The notes below the pieces were generated by a model. The model was not told the origin of the DNA. It ran no database searches and saw only the letters and a program-made list of their open reading frames with translations. From contig NC_133398.1 in the NCBI RefSeq assembly GCF_047511655.1, positions 52,829,638 through 52,893,637 on the forward strand: a stretch of DNA of 64,000 nt, read 5' to 3'. The stretch comes from Castor canadensis. Its lineage: Eukaryota; Chordata; Mammalia; Rodentia; Castoridae. Shown piece by piece: positions 11,515 to 24,160 of this stretch; position 1 is the first letter of the stretch, and the number at the start of each line of letters is the position of its first letter. The position numbers were made by a program, and so were the translations under genes.

Positions 11515-11830
11515 TTTTTTTTTTTTGATACTGGGGTTACTGGGGTTTGAACTCAGGGCCTACACCTTGACCACTCCACCAGCTGTTTTTGTTTTTGTTT
11601 TTGTTTTTCTGATGAGTTTTTTTGAGATAGGGTCTTGCAAACTATTTGCCCACACTGGCTTGGAACCTCAATCCTCCTGATCTCTGCCTCCTGAGTAGCT
11701 AGGATTATAGGCGTGAACCACTGCGCATGGCTAAGGACTTCTTTTTCTTTTATTTTTGCAGCACTGGAGTTTAACCTGAGGGTCTCACAACTGCTAGAGG
11801 CACTTTTACTGCTTGAGTCACCCCACCGGT
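11515..11830 (-). repeat. B1-ID dimer SINE and ID-like monomer
   Basis: A full dimer (11515-11735) has gaactcagggcctacacctt and ctgcctcctgagtagctagg. A second, degraded ID-like monomer follows at 11745-11830. Confidence 0.75.
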
Positions 11831-12344
11831 GAGGAAGGTTTTCTCTTAAAAGAACTTTATGTCAGTCCACAAAGTGAATTAGCCTTGGTTATGTATTAGT
11901 TAAGTTTGATCTTTAAATGGATGATAATATTACTATCCTCTAAATTTCAACCCCAGGTTGTTTGGTATTTCCTCATGTGTTTTTGAGTCTTTGTCATCAG
12001 AGCGATATATCCAACTAAAGAATCACATTGCTTAGACTAGAGGCATGAGAGTGGCTGGGTAAACATCCAATCAGGTCACACAGCTGCAGAATATTTAATG
12101 TTCACGAAATAGTTAATGGAAAAAGCAAGCTACAGAATAACAAGCGTAAATATGAGCCCACTTTTATGAAAATGTATTACTTAATAGATACGCTAACAGG
12201 AAAGCAGGGAAATGTTATGTTCCAAAAGATCAAAAGTCATCACGCCTAAGTGCTGGAGTTATGGGTGATTGTTATTTTTTCCATATTTCTATCCTTTTTC
12301 TTCTAGAAGCATATATTACATTTTTCATATATTGTTATTATTAA

Positions 12345-12425
12345 TTTTTTTGGCAGTACTGGGGTTTGCACTTGATTTTGCTCTTGCTAGGCAGGTGCTC
12401 TACTACTTGAGCCATGCCCCTAACC
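12345..12425 (-). repeat. ID-like monomer
   Basis: ggcagtactggggtttgcac followed by ggcaggtgctctactacttg marks the minus-strand tRNA-derived monomer. Confidence 0.75.
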
Positions 12426-12439
12426 TCTCCCCCTAAGGA

Positions 12440-13600
12440 AAAAACTTTCAACTTTTTTTTCTAGCTCACATCTCATTAGCTCTTGCTCTTTATTTCAATG
12501 TTTCATTCAACAAACATTCACTGTGGGCCTTTAGATTTTAATTCCTCAGAAACAGAATGATAGCACTGAAAGAATTTTGGCATCAGAGTTTATAGACAGA
12601 ATCTTTGACTCAATCCTAAAATACAAACTAGGTAATCTTGGACACGTGACTTAACCTTTTTGAGTAAGAGCGCAAATAGGAAAAACATGTCCTTCCTACC
12701 TTGAATGAGGATGTATTTTTAAGTCATAAAAAGAAAAAAAAAATCACATAATCAACTTGTAAATGTCTCAAGTAGAGGGGCTTAAATAAACTAATCTTCA
12801 GCATCTTGATTTGCATTCATTTATTAAATGCCTTCTGGCTTTTTAGTTAAGCACAGGCTTATTAAGGTGGGGGTGAGGGTGGGAATATAGTGTTCTACAC
12901 AGACTCAAAGCAGACACAGGACGTTAATGCATTCCTAGAGAAAGCAGATTTTAAAAATGGGTCCAAGATAATAAGTTCTTTAGGGGGTGTGGGATCAGTA
13001 TTGATGCATTGTTTTCTTTTTATTTAACACTTTTATTGTTAGGCTCACCCCCACCATCATTCTCCCTCGGCCCCTTCCCCCCTAGAAAGTAAGATTTTCT
13101 AGGCAGGAAAAAAGGGGCTGAAAAAGGGTCTACTGGTCTTCAAAAAATGCTTTGCCCACTTAGGTTTTCTTGTGGTTAGACTCTGATCCACAGTGACCTA
13201 GGTTCACAATGGCCTGTGGCCCCCAAGAACGGCTGCTTAGTTACCTGCAACCAACACCAATCATCATGCAAAGTAAACTTCCAGTTCCCAGGGTAGTTTG
13301 TGCTCCAGCAACTGGAAGATCCTGCCCCGTGGTCATTAGGTGCTGAGGGTGGTAATTGGTTCTTCTTCCAGTATACAGGTTGAGTTACAGTTTAGTAACT
13401 ACATCTTACCCAGGGCCATTCCTTTCACAAAATGACTATGTGAAAGAGATTTACGGTGGAGCCGTGATTTTGCATACATTGCGAATCCATGCAGCATTGA
13501 CACAGGCCATGATTCAGGCACCTCAGATTCTGGTTATCCTCTGCCAGCTGTGCTGCTTAGGCAAGTTAGTCAACTGCCTTTTTTCTCTGTAAAGTAACAG
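12440..13600. other. Unassigned intergenic DNA
   Basis: No gene or clear repeat. The open stretch 13356-13592 has no family resemblance or splice support. Confidence 0.4.
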
Positions 13601-14388
13601 CCTGGCTTAAATGTAGTGTTTCTTTTCCTGTTTTTAGGGGTGCTGAGGGGCTGCTCCCCATTTTTAATGACAGCAGTTTCTCTAAGGGAGTGTAGTTCCT
13701 GACCCATTTGAACAGTTGCCTGACCCCTGTGCCTCATGCCTCAGTTCCCCCATGAGAAAAAAAACCCTCACATCCACTTGCCAATGCCTCACCTGTTTGC
13801 TCACAAACTAGTTCATGGTGCTGCAAGTGTTGGTGATGGTGCCAAGGTAGGCCACCAATGCCACATTGCTGTATCGATTATACAAGTCTGTCTTGAACGT
13901 CACTGTGCTGAGCACTAGGAGGCAGTGACAGAGGATATAGACCTCCTGCGGGAGCTCATGATTGAAGACCACCCCTGCTTCAGAGCCCTTGATAAACTCC
14001 AAGATGAGCTTGACGAAAATCTGCAGCATCTCTTTTATTTGCTTGTTTGTTTTGAGACAGAGTCTCACTATATAGCCCAGATGACTCTGTACTCTCTTGT
14101 TCTTCTGCCTCAACCTCCCAAATGCTGGGATTACAGGTGTGTACAACCATGCCTGCAGCCATGCAGCATCTTATAGGTGCTGTGCTGTGCTATTAGGTGT
14201 TCAGCATCAGCGGAGTTCCCTCCACTGCCTGATAACTCATGGTTTATACCAATGCATTCAGCTTCCTCAGTGGAGGTCAGCTCAGCAAACAGTACTGTGG
14301 CTTTTCCATTGGTTATTTCAACGACAGACTCAAAAAACGCTAAAAGGGACATCTGTGTTCTTGGAAAGAGTTCAACTTAAGCAATAGG
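13600..14388 (-). pseudogene. COPS6: COPS6 processed pseudogene, 5'-truncated, split by a SINE
   Basis: The minus strand encodes, without introns, the C-terminal half of COP9 signalosome subunit 6 (CSN6): readable blocks include [41 protein letters not shown] and [13 protein letters not shown]. Stops, frameshifts and a degraded end replace the normal C-terminus. It joins exon material that is split by introns in the parent gene, so it is a retrocopy. A B1-like SINE interrupts it at 14032-14161. The 5' end stops where another SINE begins at about 14390. Confidence 0.85.
14032..14161 (-). repeat. B1-like SINE inside the COPS6 pseudogene
   Basis: The minus-strand copy reads gagacagagtctcactatat...aatgctgggattacaggtgt. 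It is flanked by the direct repeat tgcagcatct at 14022-14031 and 14162-14171, which proves insertion after the pseudogene formed. Confidence 0.9.
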
Positions 14389-14389
14389 A

Positions 14390-14880
14390 GAGCTGGGCAC
14401 CAGTGACTTACTGCTGTAATCCTAGCTATTTAGGAGGCAGAGATCAGGAGGATTCTGGTTTGAAGCCAGCCTGAGCAAATACTTTGTGAGACCCTATCTT
14501 GAAAATATTCAACACAAAATAGATCTGGTGCAGTGATTCAAGTGGTAGGTAGAGTGCCTGCCTAGCAAGCATGAGGCCTGAGGTTCTAATCCCAGTACCA
14601 CTCCCCTTCCCCCTGGCAAAAAAAGAAAAAAGAAGAAGAAGAAGAAAGAGGGGCTCCTCGCCAGGTGCTGGTGGCTCACGCCTGTAATCCTAGCTACTCA
14701 GGAGGCAAAGATCAGGAGGATCACAGTTTGAGGCCAGCCCAGGCAAATTGTTCAAGAGACCCTCACCTGCAAAATAAGCAGAGAAAAAATGGGCTGGAGG
14801 TGTTGCTCAAGCGGAGAGCACCTGCTTTGTAAGTGTGAAGGCTTGAGTTCAAACTCCAGTCCCCCCCCCACAAAAAAATA
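14390..14880 (+). repeat. Two B1-ID dimer SINEs in tandem
   Basis: Copies at about 14390-14632 and 14655-14878 each have tgtaatcctagctac, an ID-like right part with gcctgcctagcaagc or agcacctgctttgtaagtgt, and an A-rich tail. The second ends in a poly-C/A stretch and a short TA repeat. Confidence 0.85.
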
Positions 14881-15209
14881 TATATATACACATATGTATC
14901 TATATACAGCCGACTACTTGCCTGGGACTATGTTTAGGCCCTTTCATACATCTTTTTCAGCACAATAATCCTTAGAGTTAGGTGGTGTTATTATCACCAT
15001 AGTACACACAAAGTTGTGGCTCTAATTCTCAAAGTGAATGATTTTTCCTCTATATCTTGCTACACTCTAAGAAACTACAAAAGAACTGATTGTAACTGAT
15101 ACATGCAGTGCAGCACTTTATCTGTATGCAATAGTCCCCCTTCATCCATGGCTTCACTTTCCTTTGTTTTAGTTATCCACAGCCATCTGCAGTCTGAAAA
15201 TACTAATGA

Positions 15210-15350
15210 AAAATTCCAAGCTGGTGAGGTGCTACATACCTGTAATCTCAGCACTTAGGAGGCTGAAGCAGGAGAATGTCAAATTCAAATATAGCTGGGG
15301 CTGTATAGCAAGACCCTCTCTCAAAAAAAGAAAAGGAAAGAAAGAAAATT
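15210..15350 (+). repeat. B1-like SINE
   Basis: tacctgtaatctcagcactt and gcaagaccctctctcaaaaa define a plus-strand left-type monomer with an A-rich tail. Confidence 0.75.
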
Positions 15351-15354
15351 CCAC

Positions 15355-16240
15355 AAGTAAACAACTGGTATGTTTTAAATTGCTGTTCTGAACAGCAAGA
15401 TGAAATCCTGTACCATCTGGCTCCATTCTACCCTGGACAAGAATCATCCCTTTGCCCAACATATCCATACTGTCTTGCTACCCACTCTGGAGCAGTTGAG
15501 AGAGACCACATAGCTTTTATTATGACATGCTGCGATCATTCTATCTTATTAGAATGATGCCTGACTTATAGATTAAACTTTATTGTAGGTATGTATGTAT
15601 AAGAAAAAAATACATACAGTGTTTGGTACTATTGGCAGTTTTAGGCACCCACTGGGAATCTTGGAACATATCTCCTGCATATATTCTATTATTTTAGAAA
15701 TTGTTCGTCCTTGTCAAATCACCAGGTTTCACCTATTGTGAACATTAACTACATGATGTAGTAATGAAAACAGTGAACTTTCTCTTAATTTTTCTTTGCT
15801 TTATTTTTTGCTTATTTAAAATTTATTCTTGAGTCCAACTTCTGATCTGTTTAGTAAGAAGGAGCTGTTTCAAAAAGGAGAAGGAAAAGGGGGATGGCAC
15901 AGATCCCTTCAGTCTTGGACATGGGAAGTACCTGTGTCTGGCAGAACTGGTATGAGACAAAGAGATAATCCTTTCCTGCCTGCTGGGATTGTAGAGGTCC
16001 TTGACCCAAAAGGACTCAGGAAAGGAATGAACAGACGAGACACATGGAAGGACTCACTCACTCAGGAAGGGAATGACAAGACACATGACCAGAAGGCTGG
16101 TGACCAACTGGCAAAATTTTATTTTTCTCAGCAAGTTTTATACAAAAGAGGAAGAGACTTAAACATCAAAAACACTCTGACCTAGTAACAACTTTTCTGT
16201 TTTTGCCACCCTGCATTCTTACTGCCAGTGTCCTTGATTC
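15355..16240. other. Unassigned DNA, possible old LTR
   Basis: No gene is seen. 15830-16200 has an LTR-like look on the minus strand (plus-strand attttatttttctcag near 16117), but there are no clean ends or target duplication. Confidence 0.3.
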
Positions 16241-16419
16241 AGTATAAACTTCTTTTTTAGTCAAGGGAAACCATTTATCGTTCCTTCCCATTGTGACAGA
16301 GACATGGTGCACCTGCAGATTCTGACCTTGTTGGAATGCCACTAAGCCACAGTGACCTTGTCGGACTGTGGCTTATGGTTCCCAACACCTGCTATCTGGA
16401 TAATAAAGAGCATTGGCCA

Positions 16420-17695
<1,276 letters not shown>

Positions 17696-17754
17696 AAACC
17701 AAAAATTTATTCTTTTGATATTATTTGCATTTTCATAAAACAACCTATATGTAT

Positions 17755-17960
17755 GTATGTGTGTATGGGTATTGGGGCTTGAACTTGGATTTGTACTTGC
17801 AAAGTCTGTACTTTACCATTTGAGCCATGCCTCCAGTCCTTCATAAAACAATTTAAATCCTTCATGTGTCATGGAATGAACTGGATGTAAATAATATGGG
17901 GTTGAAGCATTTGCCTAGCACACAGGAGGGCCTAAATTCAATTCTCCTGGTTCTGAAAAA
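17755..17960. repeat. Two ID-like monomers in opposite orientation
   Basis: 17760-17840 is minus strand (gggtattggggcttgaactt...catttgagccatgcctccag). 17895-17960 is a degraded plus copy (ggggttgaagcatttgccta). Confidence 0.6.
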
Positions 17961-18059
17961 AAATTAAGTTACAATTATGAATTCATTTAACAATTAATTG
18001 CATTGTCTTAAAAAGAATAAAAACACATGAAATTGTGACAACCCAGGATAATTTCTACT

Positions 18060-18660
18060 TAGGAGATCTCAAACTGTTAACAGCAAAACGTATCTCCAGA
18101 AGATCTCAGTCCTTGAGCTCTCAGGTGTGAAAGACTCAAACTAGAACACGTGGGTGTAGCAAGGAAGAAAAGTTTTGTTAAGGGAAGGGGATTATTGGCT
18201 CTGCCAGGTGAGAGGAGGCATTGCTTGAGGAGAAAAGGGCCCAGGGTCTTTTGTTGGGCTGTTTTTATATCACCTTAAACTTGGAGGTGGAGAAAGAATA
18301 TGTCATTACCTAGCTCCTTTGACCTACAGGCCAGGGCGAGGAGCTTTTAAGGCAAGTCAGGGAGGATGAGCAGTCCCAAACTTTCCCTATATCTAACCTA
18401 CCTCAAAATCTACAGCTAGGAGGTGGAGTGGACAACTACAGGAGAAATAGATTTGAAATTGATGAGATCTATCTCTTTAATGCATTTATTTAAGTTATCT
18501 ATTTCAGATAGAGGAGGGAAAGGGCCGTGGTAGGCTGAAAGAGAGGTGGGGAGAAGGAGTTTGGTGTGTTCAGAAATGAAGTCAATGTGGAGGAGATACT
18601 GCCTTTTCCTCTCCCTGGTATTTGGAGAGAGAACAAACCAAAGAAGGATCAAGTTCAGGA
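18060..18660. other. Unassigned DNA, possible old LTR
   Basis: A G/A-rich stretch without a gene. A TATA-like tttatatc lies near 18265. It may be a degraded rodent LTR, but I find no ends. Confidence 0.3.
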
Positions 18661-18917
18661 ATGATTAGGACTAATTGGATCATCCAAGAAATTGTTCTTG
18701 CTGGTGACCAGTTTGCATGGGCAAAACAGAAAATGAGGTGTTGGGGTGTAACTTAGTGGTGAGTGTCTGCCTATCACATACAAGAAATCATCTGGCCTCA
18801 GGACTTGTTACTTTGTGACTCATTATTCTGGTCTCTGATCCATGAGAAAGGCATTCACCTTAAGCCTGTGTGAAAAGAAATGAACACAGGATTATTTCCC
18901 TTGTGTTTGGATGAAGC

Positions 18918-19115
18918 TTATCTTTTTTTTCTTTTTTTTTTGTGGTACTGGGGCTTGAACTCAGGGCCTTCACCTTGAGCCACTCCACCAGCCCTATTTT
19001 TTGAAGGATTTTTTGAGATAGGGTCTCAAGAACTAATTTCTCAGTCTGACTTTGAGCAGCGATCCTCCTGATCTCTGCCTCCTAAGTAGCTAGCATCATA
19101 AGTGTGAGCCAGCTG
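18918..19115 (-). repeat. B1-ID dimer SINE
   Basis: ggcttgaactcagggccttc, gattttttgagatagggtct and gatctctgcctcctaagtag give the full minus-strand dimer order. Confidence 0.85.
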
Positions 19116-20020
19116 CATGGAGCTGTCTTGTGACAAGGAAATGGCAAAAGCCACTTGTCTGCATTGAGATAATCTTGAGGAAAGGACATTGCAGAGCCAC
19201 ATACAATGTAAGGTCTTGGTTTTTTGTTATTATTTTGATTAAGAGAACACAGTTTAAAGGAATGCTAGATATTATCTAGTTGAACTCCAGCAAGTAGAAA
19301 TAAACAGTGTAGATTTCACACGAATGTGTTTGAAGCCCAGCTCTGCCAGTTACTAGTTTATTGTCTTAAAGCCGGGGAGGCCTCACAGAGGAGTTGTGCA
19401 CAGTGAGTAGTTTGCCAGCGGAGCAAGGAGCAGACGTTCCAGACAGAGGGTCTACTACCTTAGAAGAGGGAGGAATGCAAGGGAGAGGGCAGCTTCATGG
19501 AGGAAGAGTTTGAAAGGAGTGGGTTCAGTTGAATGAGGCTGGAGCTTGTAATGTAACAGGGGAAGGAGGAGAAATTCGGGAGGAAGGGTGACAATTATCA
19601 TAACCCTGGAAGATGAAATTCCACTGCCTGGCACAAGCAGCAGGGTACCTCCTTTGCAAGTGTGAGGCCCTGAGTTCAAATCCTAGTCCCACCAAAACAA
19701 ATCAACAAAAACCCTACAGAAAAGTTAAAAGACTGATACAATGAACAAACATAGAATCTTTATCTAGAACATGAAGAATGATTATCTATTTTACAGATGC
19801 GGAAACTAAAACAAAGAGAAAATAGGTAATTAGAGCAAGTCGTCCCCCTCAGATCTGGTCTGGCCTCGATTGTGGTTTAGTCTTAAAGGCTTATGGGCAG
19901 ATCAGGTAATTTCTTTGAGACTGTTTTTTCATTATCAAGTTTCCATGCTGGTGTGAGGCTGGAATATGAGCAACAAGTGGGAGTACTCTATGAAGAGAAA
20001 GGCGCTGGGGCTCCAAAGGA
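19115..20020. other. Mostly unassigned intergenic DNA
   Basis: Only an ID-like plus monomer at about 19628-19700 (gcagggtacctcctttgcaa, then ttcaaatcctagtccc) is recognisable. Confidence 0.45.
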
Positions 20021-20024
20021 ATCC

Positions 20025-20365
20025 TGTTAAAAATTCAGGCTCCTGAGCCCCCTCCCACAGGCCCTGATTCAGTAGGTCAGAGGTAGGAGCACAGGAAGTC
20101 TCTTAAGCCCCATATAGGTAATTCTGATATACCAGTCAATCCCCAGACCATTCCTTGAGAAATAAATCACTTCTATAAAGAAACAGTTAGCAAACTTTAA
20201 AGACTATCAGGATCACCTGAAGAATTTACTAAACACAGATCAATGAGCCTACCCCAGAGTTTCTGACCTACTAGGGTTCAGATGGGGCTGGAGAATTTGC
20301 ATTTCTAATAAGTTCCATGTCATACTAACTATGCTGACTAGGAACTCCACTTTGAGAACCTTTTG
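20025..20365. mobile_element. MER5-like hAT DNA transposon remnants
   Basis: Two blocks (20030-20165 and 20190-20365) resemble old MER5-type non-autonomous elements: ggccctgattcagtaggtca, gaatttgcatttctaataag and actttgagaacc near the end. These elements predate the placental radiation. Confidence 0.6.
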
Positions 20366-20514
20366 ACAAAATACTATTGCCTATCTTGATAATCCAGAAA
20401 AACTTTTAGTTAATAAGAATATCTAAGAAATAATAAAATAGTGTTTAAAAAATAATGATCATTCACAAACTAAAATTGAATCCAACAATTATTTATTGAA
20501 CACTTGTGTTGGCA

Positions 20515-20690
20515 TTATTTTTTTATTTGTGGTACTAGGGTTTGAACTCAGGGCCTACAACCTGAGTTACTCCACCAGATCTTTTTTGTGATGCTTTTTT
20601 TCTAGATAGGGTCTCACAACTATTTGCCAGGGCTGGCTTTGAACCATGATCCTTTTGATCTCTGCTAGCACAAGCTGGCATTATCATATA
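20515..20690 (-). repeat. B1-ID dimer SINE
   Basis: tttgaactcagggcctacaa and gatagggtctcacaactatt mark the minus-strand dimer. Confidence 0.8.
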
Positions 20691-20729
20691 CAGTGAAGAA
20701 AAAAAAATTATCAGCATCAAAAAGAAATG

Positions 20730-20825
20730 TAGGGCTGGAGGTGTGGCTCAAGTGATAGAGCGCCTGCCTAGCAAGCACAAGGCCCTGACTTCAAACCCCA
20801 GTGTCTCCACCAAGGAAAAAAAAGA
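20730..20825 (+). repeat. ID-like monomer
   Basis: gggctggaggtgtggctcaa, gcctgcctagcaagcacaag and aaaccccagtg give a nearly complete tRNA-derived monomer with an A-rich tail. Confidence 0.85.
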
Positions 20826-21044
20826 ATACAAAAGCACAGGAGTAAAGAGGTGTTTGAATAATGGATTCCATGCCCACGTAAAGTGGTTAGCAGGAGGTTC
20901 TGCTGGTAGGTAGTGGCATTTGTCTTAGGTTTTGAAGGATGAATTCCCAGAGAACAAGACGGAAAAAAAAAAGAGCACAAACAATGCACAGGAGTCCTAT
21001 ATTTGGATGCATTCCAGAGACCATAGGAGTTTGAAATTTAAGAC

Positions 21045-21250
21045 AGAGCGGCTGGTGGCTCATGCCTATAATCTTAGCTACTTAGGAGGCAGCAATCAGG
21101 AGGATTGTGGTTTGAAGCCAGCCCAGGCAGCCCAGGATTTTGTGAACCCCTATCTCAAAAAATCCTTCACAAAAATAGAGCTGGTGGTGGAGTGGCTCAA
21201 GGTGTAGGCCCTGAGATCAAACTTCATACTGCAAAAAAAAAAAAGAAAAA
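21045..21250 (+). repeat. B1-ID dimer SINE
   Basis: ggctcatgcctataatctta, ggtttgaagccagcccaggc and ggagtggctcaaggtgtagg, then a poly(A) tail. Confidence 0.85.
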
Positions 21251-21809
21251 AGTTTAGAGAAGTGATCAGGAAAGAGATCCAAGAGAGATGTAGGATCCAG
21301 ATGCTGGAGGGTCCAGGAGGCCAAGATACTCAAGCCAGTTGAGTCCCAGAGGAACCAAACAAAACTCTGAAACCTTCCATGAATCTCCAGTCCACCCAGT
21401 CCACAGTAATGCCCTAACACTCCCTAGAGTGTCAGGGATCTTACACATCCTGCCTTGATACTATTCTTGCCCCTGGCTCCATGTTCTCATAGACAAGTGA
21501 AACTGAAATGGAGTTTGAGTGCAAGAATTTGGTGTGCTCCATTCTGTGTGGGTTTTGAGTCTGGCCCCAGATTAGTCCTTGGGATAGGCCCTCTCCTCCA
21601 CAGACAAAAGTTGAAGGAAACTTGCTCAACTTTAATGAGGGGAAGTGACTCACAGCTTAATACAGAAAAGGAAAAGACAGGCATTTTGTAGGTGAAAGGG
21701 CAAGAATGTTTTCATGTAAAATAAGAGGTCAGATTAGTGAGAATTATTGGAGTAGGGTGGAATAACAAACAGACCAAACAAGAAGAGAAAAAAATTAATA
21801 ATTTGAATT

Positions 21810-21895
21810 TTTTTTTGAGACAGGTCTAATATGGCCTTGAACTCTAGATCCTCCTCCTCAGTCTTCTGAGTGCTGGGATTAGACTCCTCCACCCA
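21810..21895 (-). repeat. B1-like fragment
   Basis: tttttgagacaggtctaata and gagtgctgggattagactcc are minus-strand B1 landmarks. Confidence 0.65.
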
Positions 21896-21910
21896 ATATT
21901 AATGTTTTAT

Positions 21911-22312
21911 TTATTTATTTATTTTTCTTTTATTATTCATATGTGCATACAAGGCTTGGTTCATTTCTCCCCCCTGCACCCACCCCCTCCCTTACCACCC
22001 ACTCCAGCCCCCTCCCTCTCCCCCCCACCCCCTCAATACCCAGCAGAAACTATTTTGCCCTTATCTCTAATTTTGTTGTAGAGAGAGTATAAGCAATAAT
22101 AGGAAGGAACAAGGGGTTTTGCTGGTTGAGATAAGGATAGCTATACAGGGCATTGACTCACATTGATTTCCTGTGCGTGGGTGTTACCTTCTAGGTTAAT
22201 TCTTTTTGATCTAACCTTTTCTCTAGTTCCTGGTCCCCTTTTCCTATTGGCCTCAGTTGCTTTAAGGTATCTGCTTTAGTTTCTCTGCATTAAGGGCAAC
22301 AAATGCTAGCTT
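21911..22312 (-). mobile_element. 5'-truncated L1, 3' UTR only
   Basis: This is the reverse complement of the same L1 3' end seen at 6525-6918, with a T-rich stretch at the left (the poly(A) tail). The direct repeat aatattaatgtttt at about 21897-21910 and 22323-22336 is consistent with a target duplication. Confidence 0.85.
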
Positions 22313-22420
22313 GTTTTAAACAAATATTAATGTTTTTATTAATATTTGTTTATTATTTTGTTTTTATTAATATTTTATTAATATTTGTTTTAAACAAATA
22401 TTAATGTTTTAAATACTGAA
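22312..22420. repeat. AT-rich inverted-repeat cluster
   Basis: The 14-mer aaacaaatattaat occurs at 22318-22331 and 22392-22405, and its reverse complement at 22338-22351 and 22377-22390. The last pair forms a 29-bp palindrome with a one-base centre. Confidence 0.9.
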
Positions 22421-23030
22421 GATGTCACCATAGGGAGAACAACTTCTTTGACCTTCCAAATACTTTATGGCTTAGCATTATATTTCATTGTGAACTATGT
22501 AGAAATAAGGTAATTTTTCTTGCTGAGGGCTTGCAGATATTAATTTTAGTCTCTCTTTCCCTCTCTCTCTCTCCCCCAGTGTTAAAGGGTCAAGGTCATT
22601 TGGATCCTTGGAGTTTGAAAATGATAGCCGGTACCTGTGTGCAAGACTTTGGTTGAGTCATTGAGGTGAATGCTTCAGAGGGCTTTCCACAGTTCAAACT
22701 CCATACCTTACAAACAGCTTGTCACCTGGACTCCAGCACTGTCTCTACTCTCCTTGATCCTTATTCTGGAGGCAGAGCGCCCACGGTGGGCCTGGCATCG
22801 GTTCCCTTCCCACCTCTCAACTGCCCCTCTAGTTTACCCTGCCTTCTCCGAGAGGCCGGGCCAGTGGCAACCTCACCTAGAGACCCCGGTCTGTGGTCAG
22901 TTAAGAAATCCGCGGAACCCCTTCTCTGGTCCCAGGCAGCTACACAACTGTTTGCTCAAGTAATCTGGCTCACGTCCCTACATTCTACACAAGGAAAAAA
23001 AAGGGGACTTAGATGTTGACGATTTAAGGT
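22420..23030. other. PLIN2 distal upstream region
   Basis: No gene. A CT-rich tract lies at 22550-22576, followed by the candidate nuclear-receptor site. Two short open stretches near 22670-23019 have no family resemblance. Confidence 0.45.
22586..22598 (+). promoter_or_regulatory. Candidate DR1 / ERR nuclear-receptor site upstream of PLIN2
   Basis: The sequence agggtc-a-aggtca is two hexamers spaced by one base, the arrangement bound by PPAR/RXR. Its last nine bases, tcaaggtca, match the estrogen-related receptor element exactly. It lies about 1.3 kb before the CpG island. PLIN2 is an established PPAR target, but whether this site is used is inference. Confidence 0.35.
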
Positions 23031-23044
23031 TTGTGTGTGTGTGT

Positions 23045-23250
23045 GTGTGGGGGGGGTACTGGGGTTTGAACTCAGGACCTACATCTTGAGTCACTTCACC
23101 AGCCCTTTTTTGTAATGGGTTGTTTCGAGATAGGGTCTCGGGAACTATTTTCCCGGGCTGGCTTCGAACCCCAATCCTGATCTCTGCCTCCTGAGTAGTT
23201 AAGATTACAGGCTGGTAATTTACTGGTGAGCCACCAGTGTACAGCACGAT
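23045..23250 (-). repeat. B1-ID dimer SINE
   Basis: A (GT)n/G tract is followed by actggggtttgaactcagga, gatagggtctcgggaactat and cctcctgagtagttaagatt on the minus strand. Confidence 0.85.
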
Positions 23251-23499
23251 TTTAGTTTTCTTAAAAAAAAAAAACCCATAACGTACAAACTATGGCCAAT
23301 CCTGCATAAGCGTTGGCCACTATCATTGCTGAGTAATTTGCACAAAACAAAGTATTTTGAGGCCCTTTTTGGAAACTGCAATTCACCTTTAAATTAGAAA
23401 TGTGTTTGACGAATTGACTTTCAAGTCCATAGAGCGGTAGAACCGAAGTCTCTGCGTGTCCATCTTGGGCTGTAATTTCACAAAACTGCAGGAGTTATT

Positions 23500-24160
23500 T
23501 GTTCGCTAAAAGAAACAGGCTACCCAGAGGCCACGGCTTCCGCTTTCCACGTGCTACCCAAGTTACAGTGAATCTGTCTCGCTTTCTCAAAACCCCACTG
23601 GCGATCAGAGCGCCAGGCACTTTCGCTGAGAACCCGGCCACCCCGCCCAGCCTGGGATCCCCTCCCCCGGGCACCTCTCCGCAGTGTCCCCCAGTACCAC
23701 CGCAGTGTCCCTTGCCCGGTCAGGAGCCCCCCTCCCTCTAGGCGGGCCGGTGATGGGGGAGGTGCTGGCCCGAGGCCTCGGGTTGGGGCGACACTGAGCT
23801 TTGCGCCGCGGGCTCCACGTCCACACCACGATCACGAGTTGAGACGGGGCCGAGGCGGGAGAGGCGGGGCCGGGCGGGGCGGCGCGGGTTTGTAGTCCGG
23901 CGCTTTCCGGCTCCTGGGCCCAAGTCCGTGCGCGCCTTGGTTGCGGAACCTTCTGCGGAAATCGTCTGTCCTCTTCGCCCCTTCGCTGCGGTCGGTCGGT
24001 GCGTGCGCGCTCAAGGGCTCCGGCGAGCCTGGCCCGGTCCTCCCAGAGCCCAGGTGTGGGGGTGGGGCTCCCCGCGAGGTTCTAAGCTGGCCGGGGGTGG
24101 TGGCCCGGGTCCGGGATGGGATGGGATCGGCTTCTGGGCCTGCGCCTGCCATCCTCGCTT
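23500..24160 (+). promoter_or_regulatory. PLIN2: PLIN2 CpG-island promoter
   Basis: The base composition changes abruptly from AT-rich repeats to a CpG-dense block. It contains Sp1-type GC boxes around 23855-23885 (ggcggggccgggcggggcgg) and no TATA box at a useful distance. The island lies about 0.8 kb upstream of the exon that carries the start codon, as expected for a TATA-less mammalian promoter. The exact start of transcription cannot be read from sequence; I place it near 23880-23950. Confidence 0.75.
23900..24053 (+). other. PLIN2: Candidate PLIN2 non-coding exon 1
   Basis: The coding start lies in a later exon preceded by an acceptor (ttccacag ends at 24903), so an upstream 5' UTR exon is required. 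Inside the CpG island the best donor is agcccag/gtgtggg, giving an exon end at 24053. The exon start is a guess. Other GT dinucleotides in the island could serve, so this boundary is inference. Confidence 0.4.

Noticed and set aside
13356-13592. 78-codon open stretch upstream of the COPS6 pseudogene
   Set aside because: No recognisable domain and no supporting signals.
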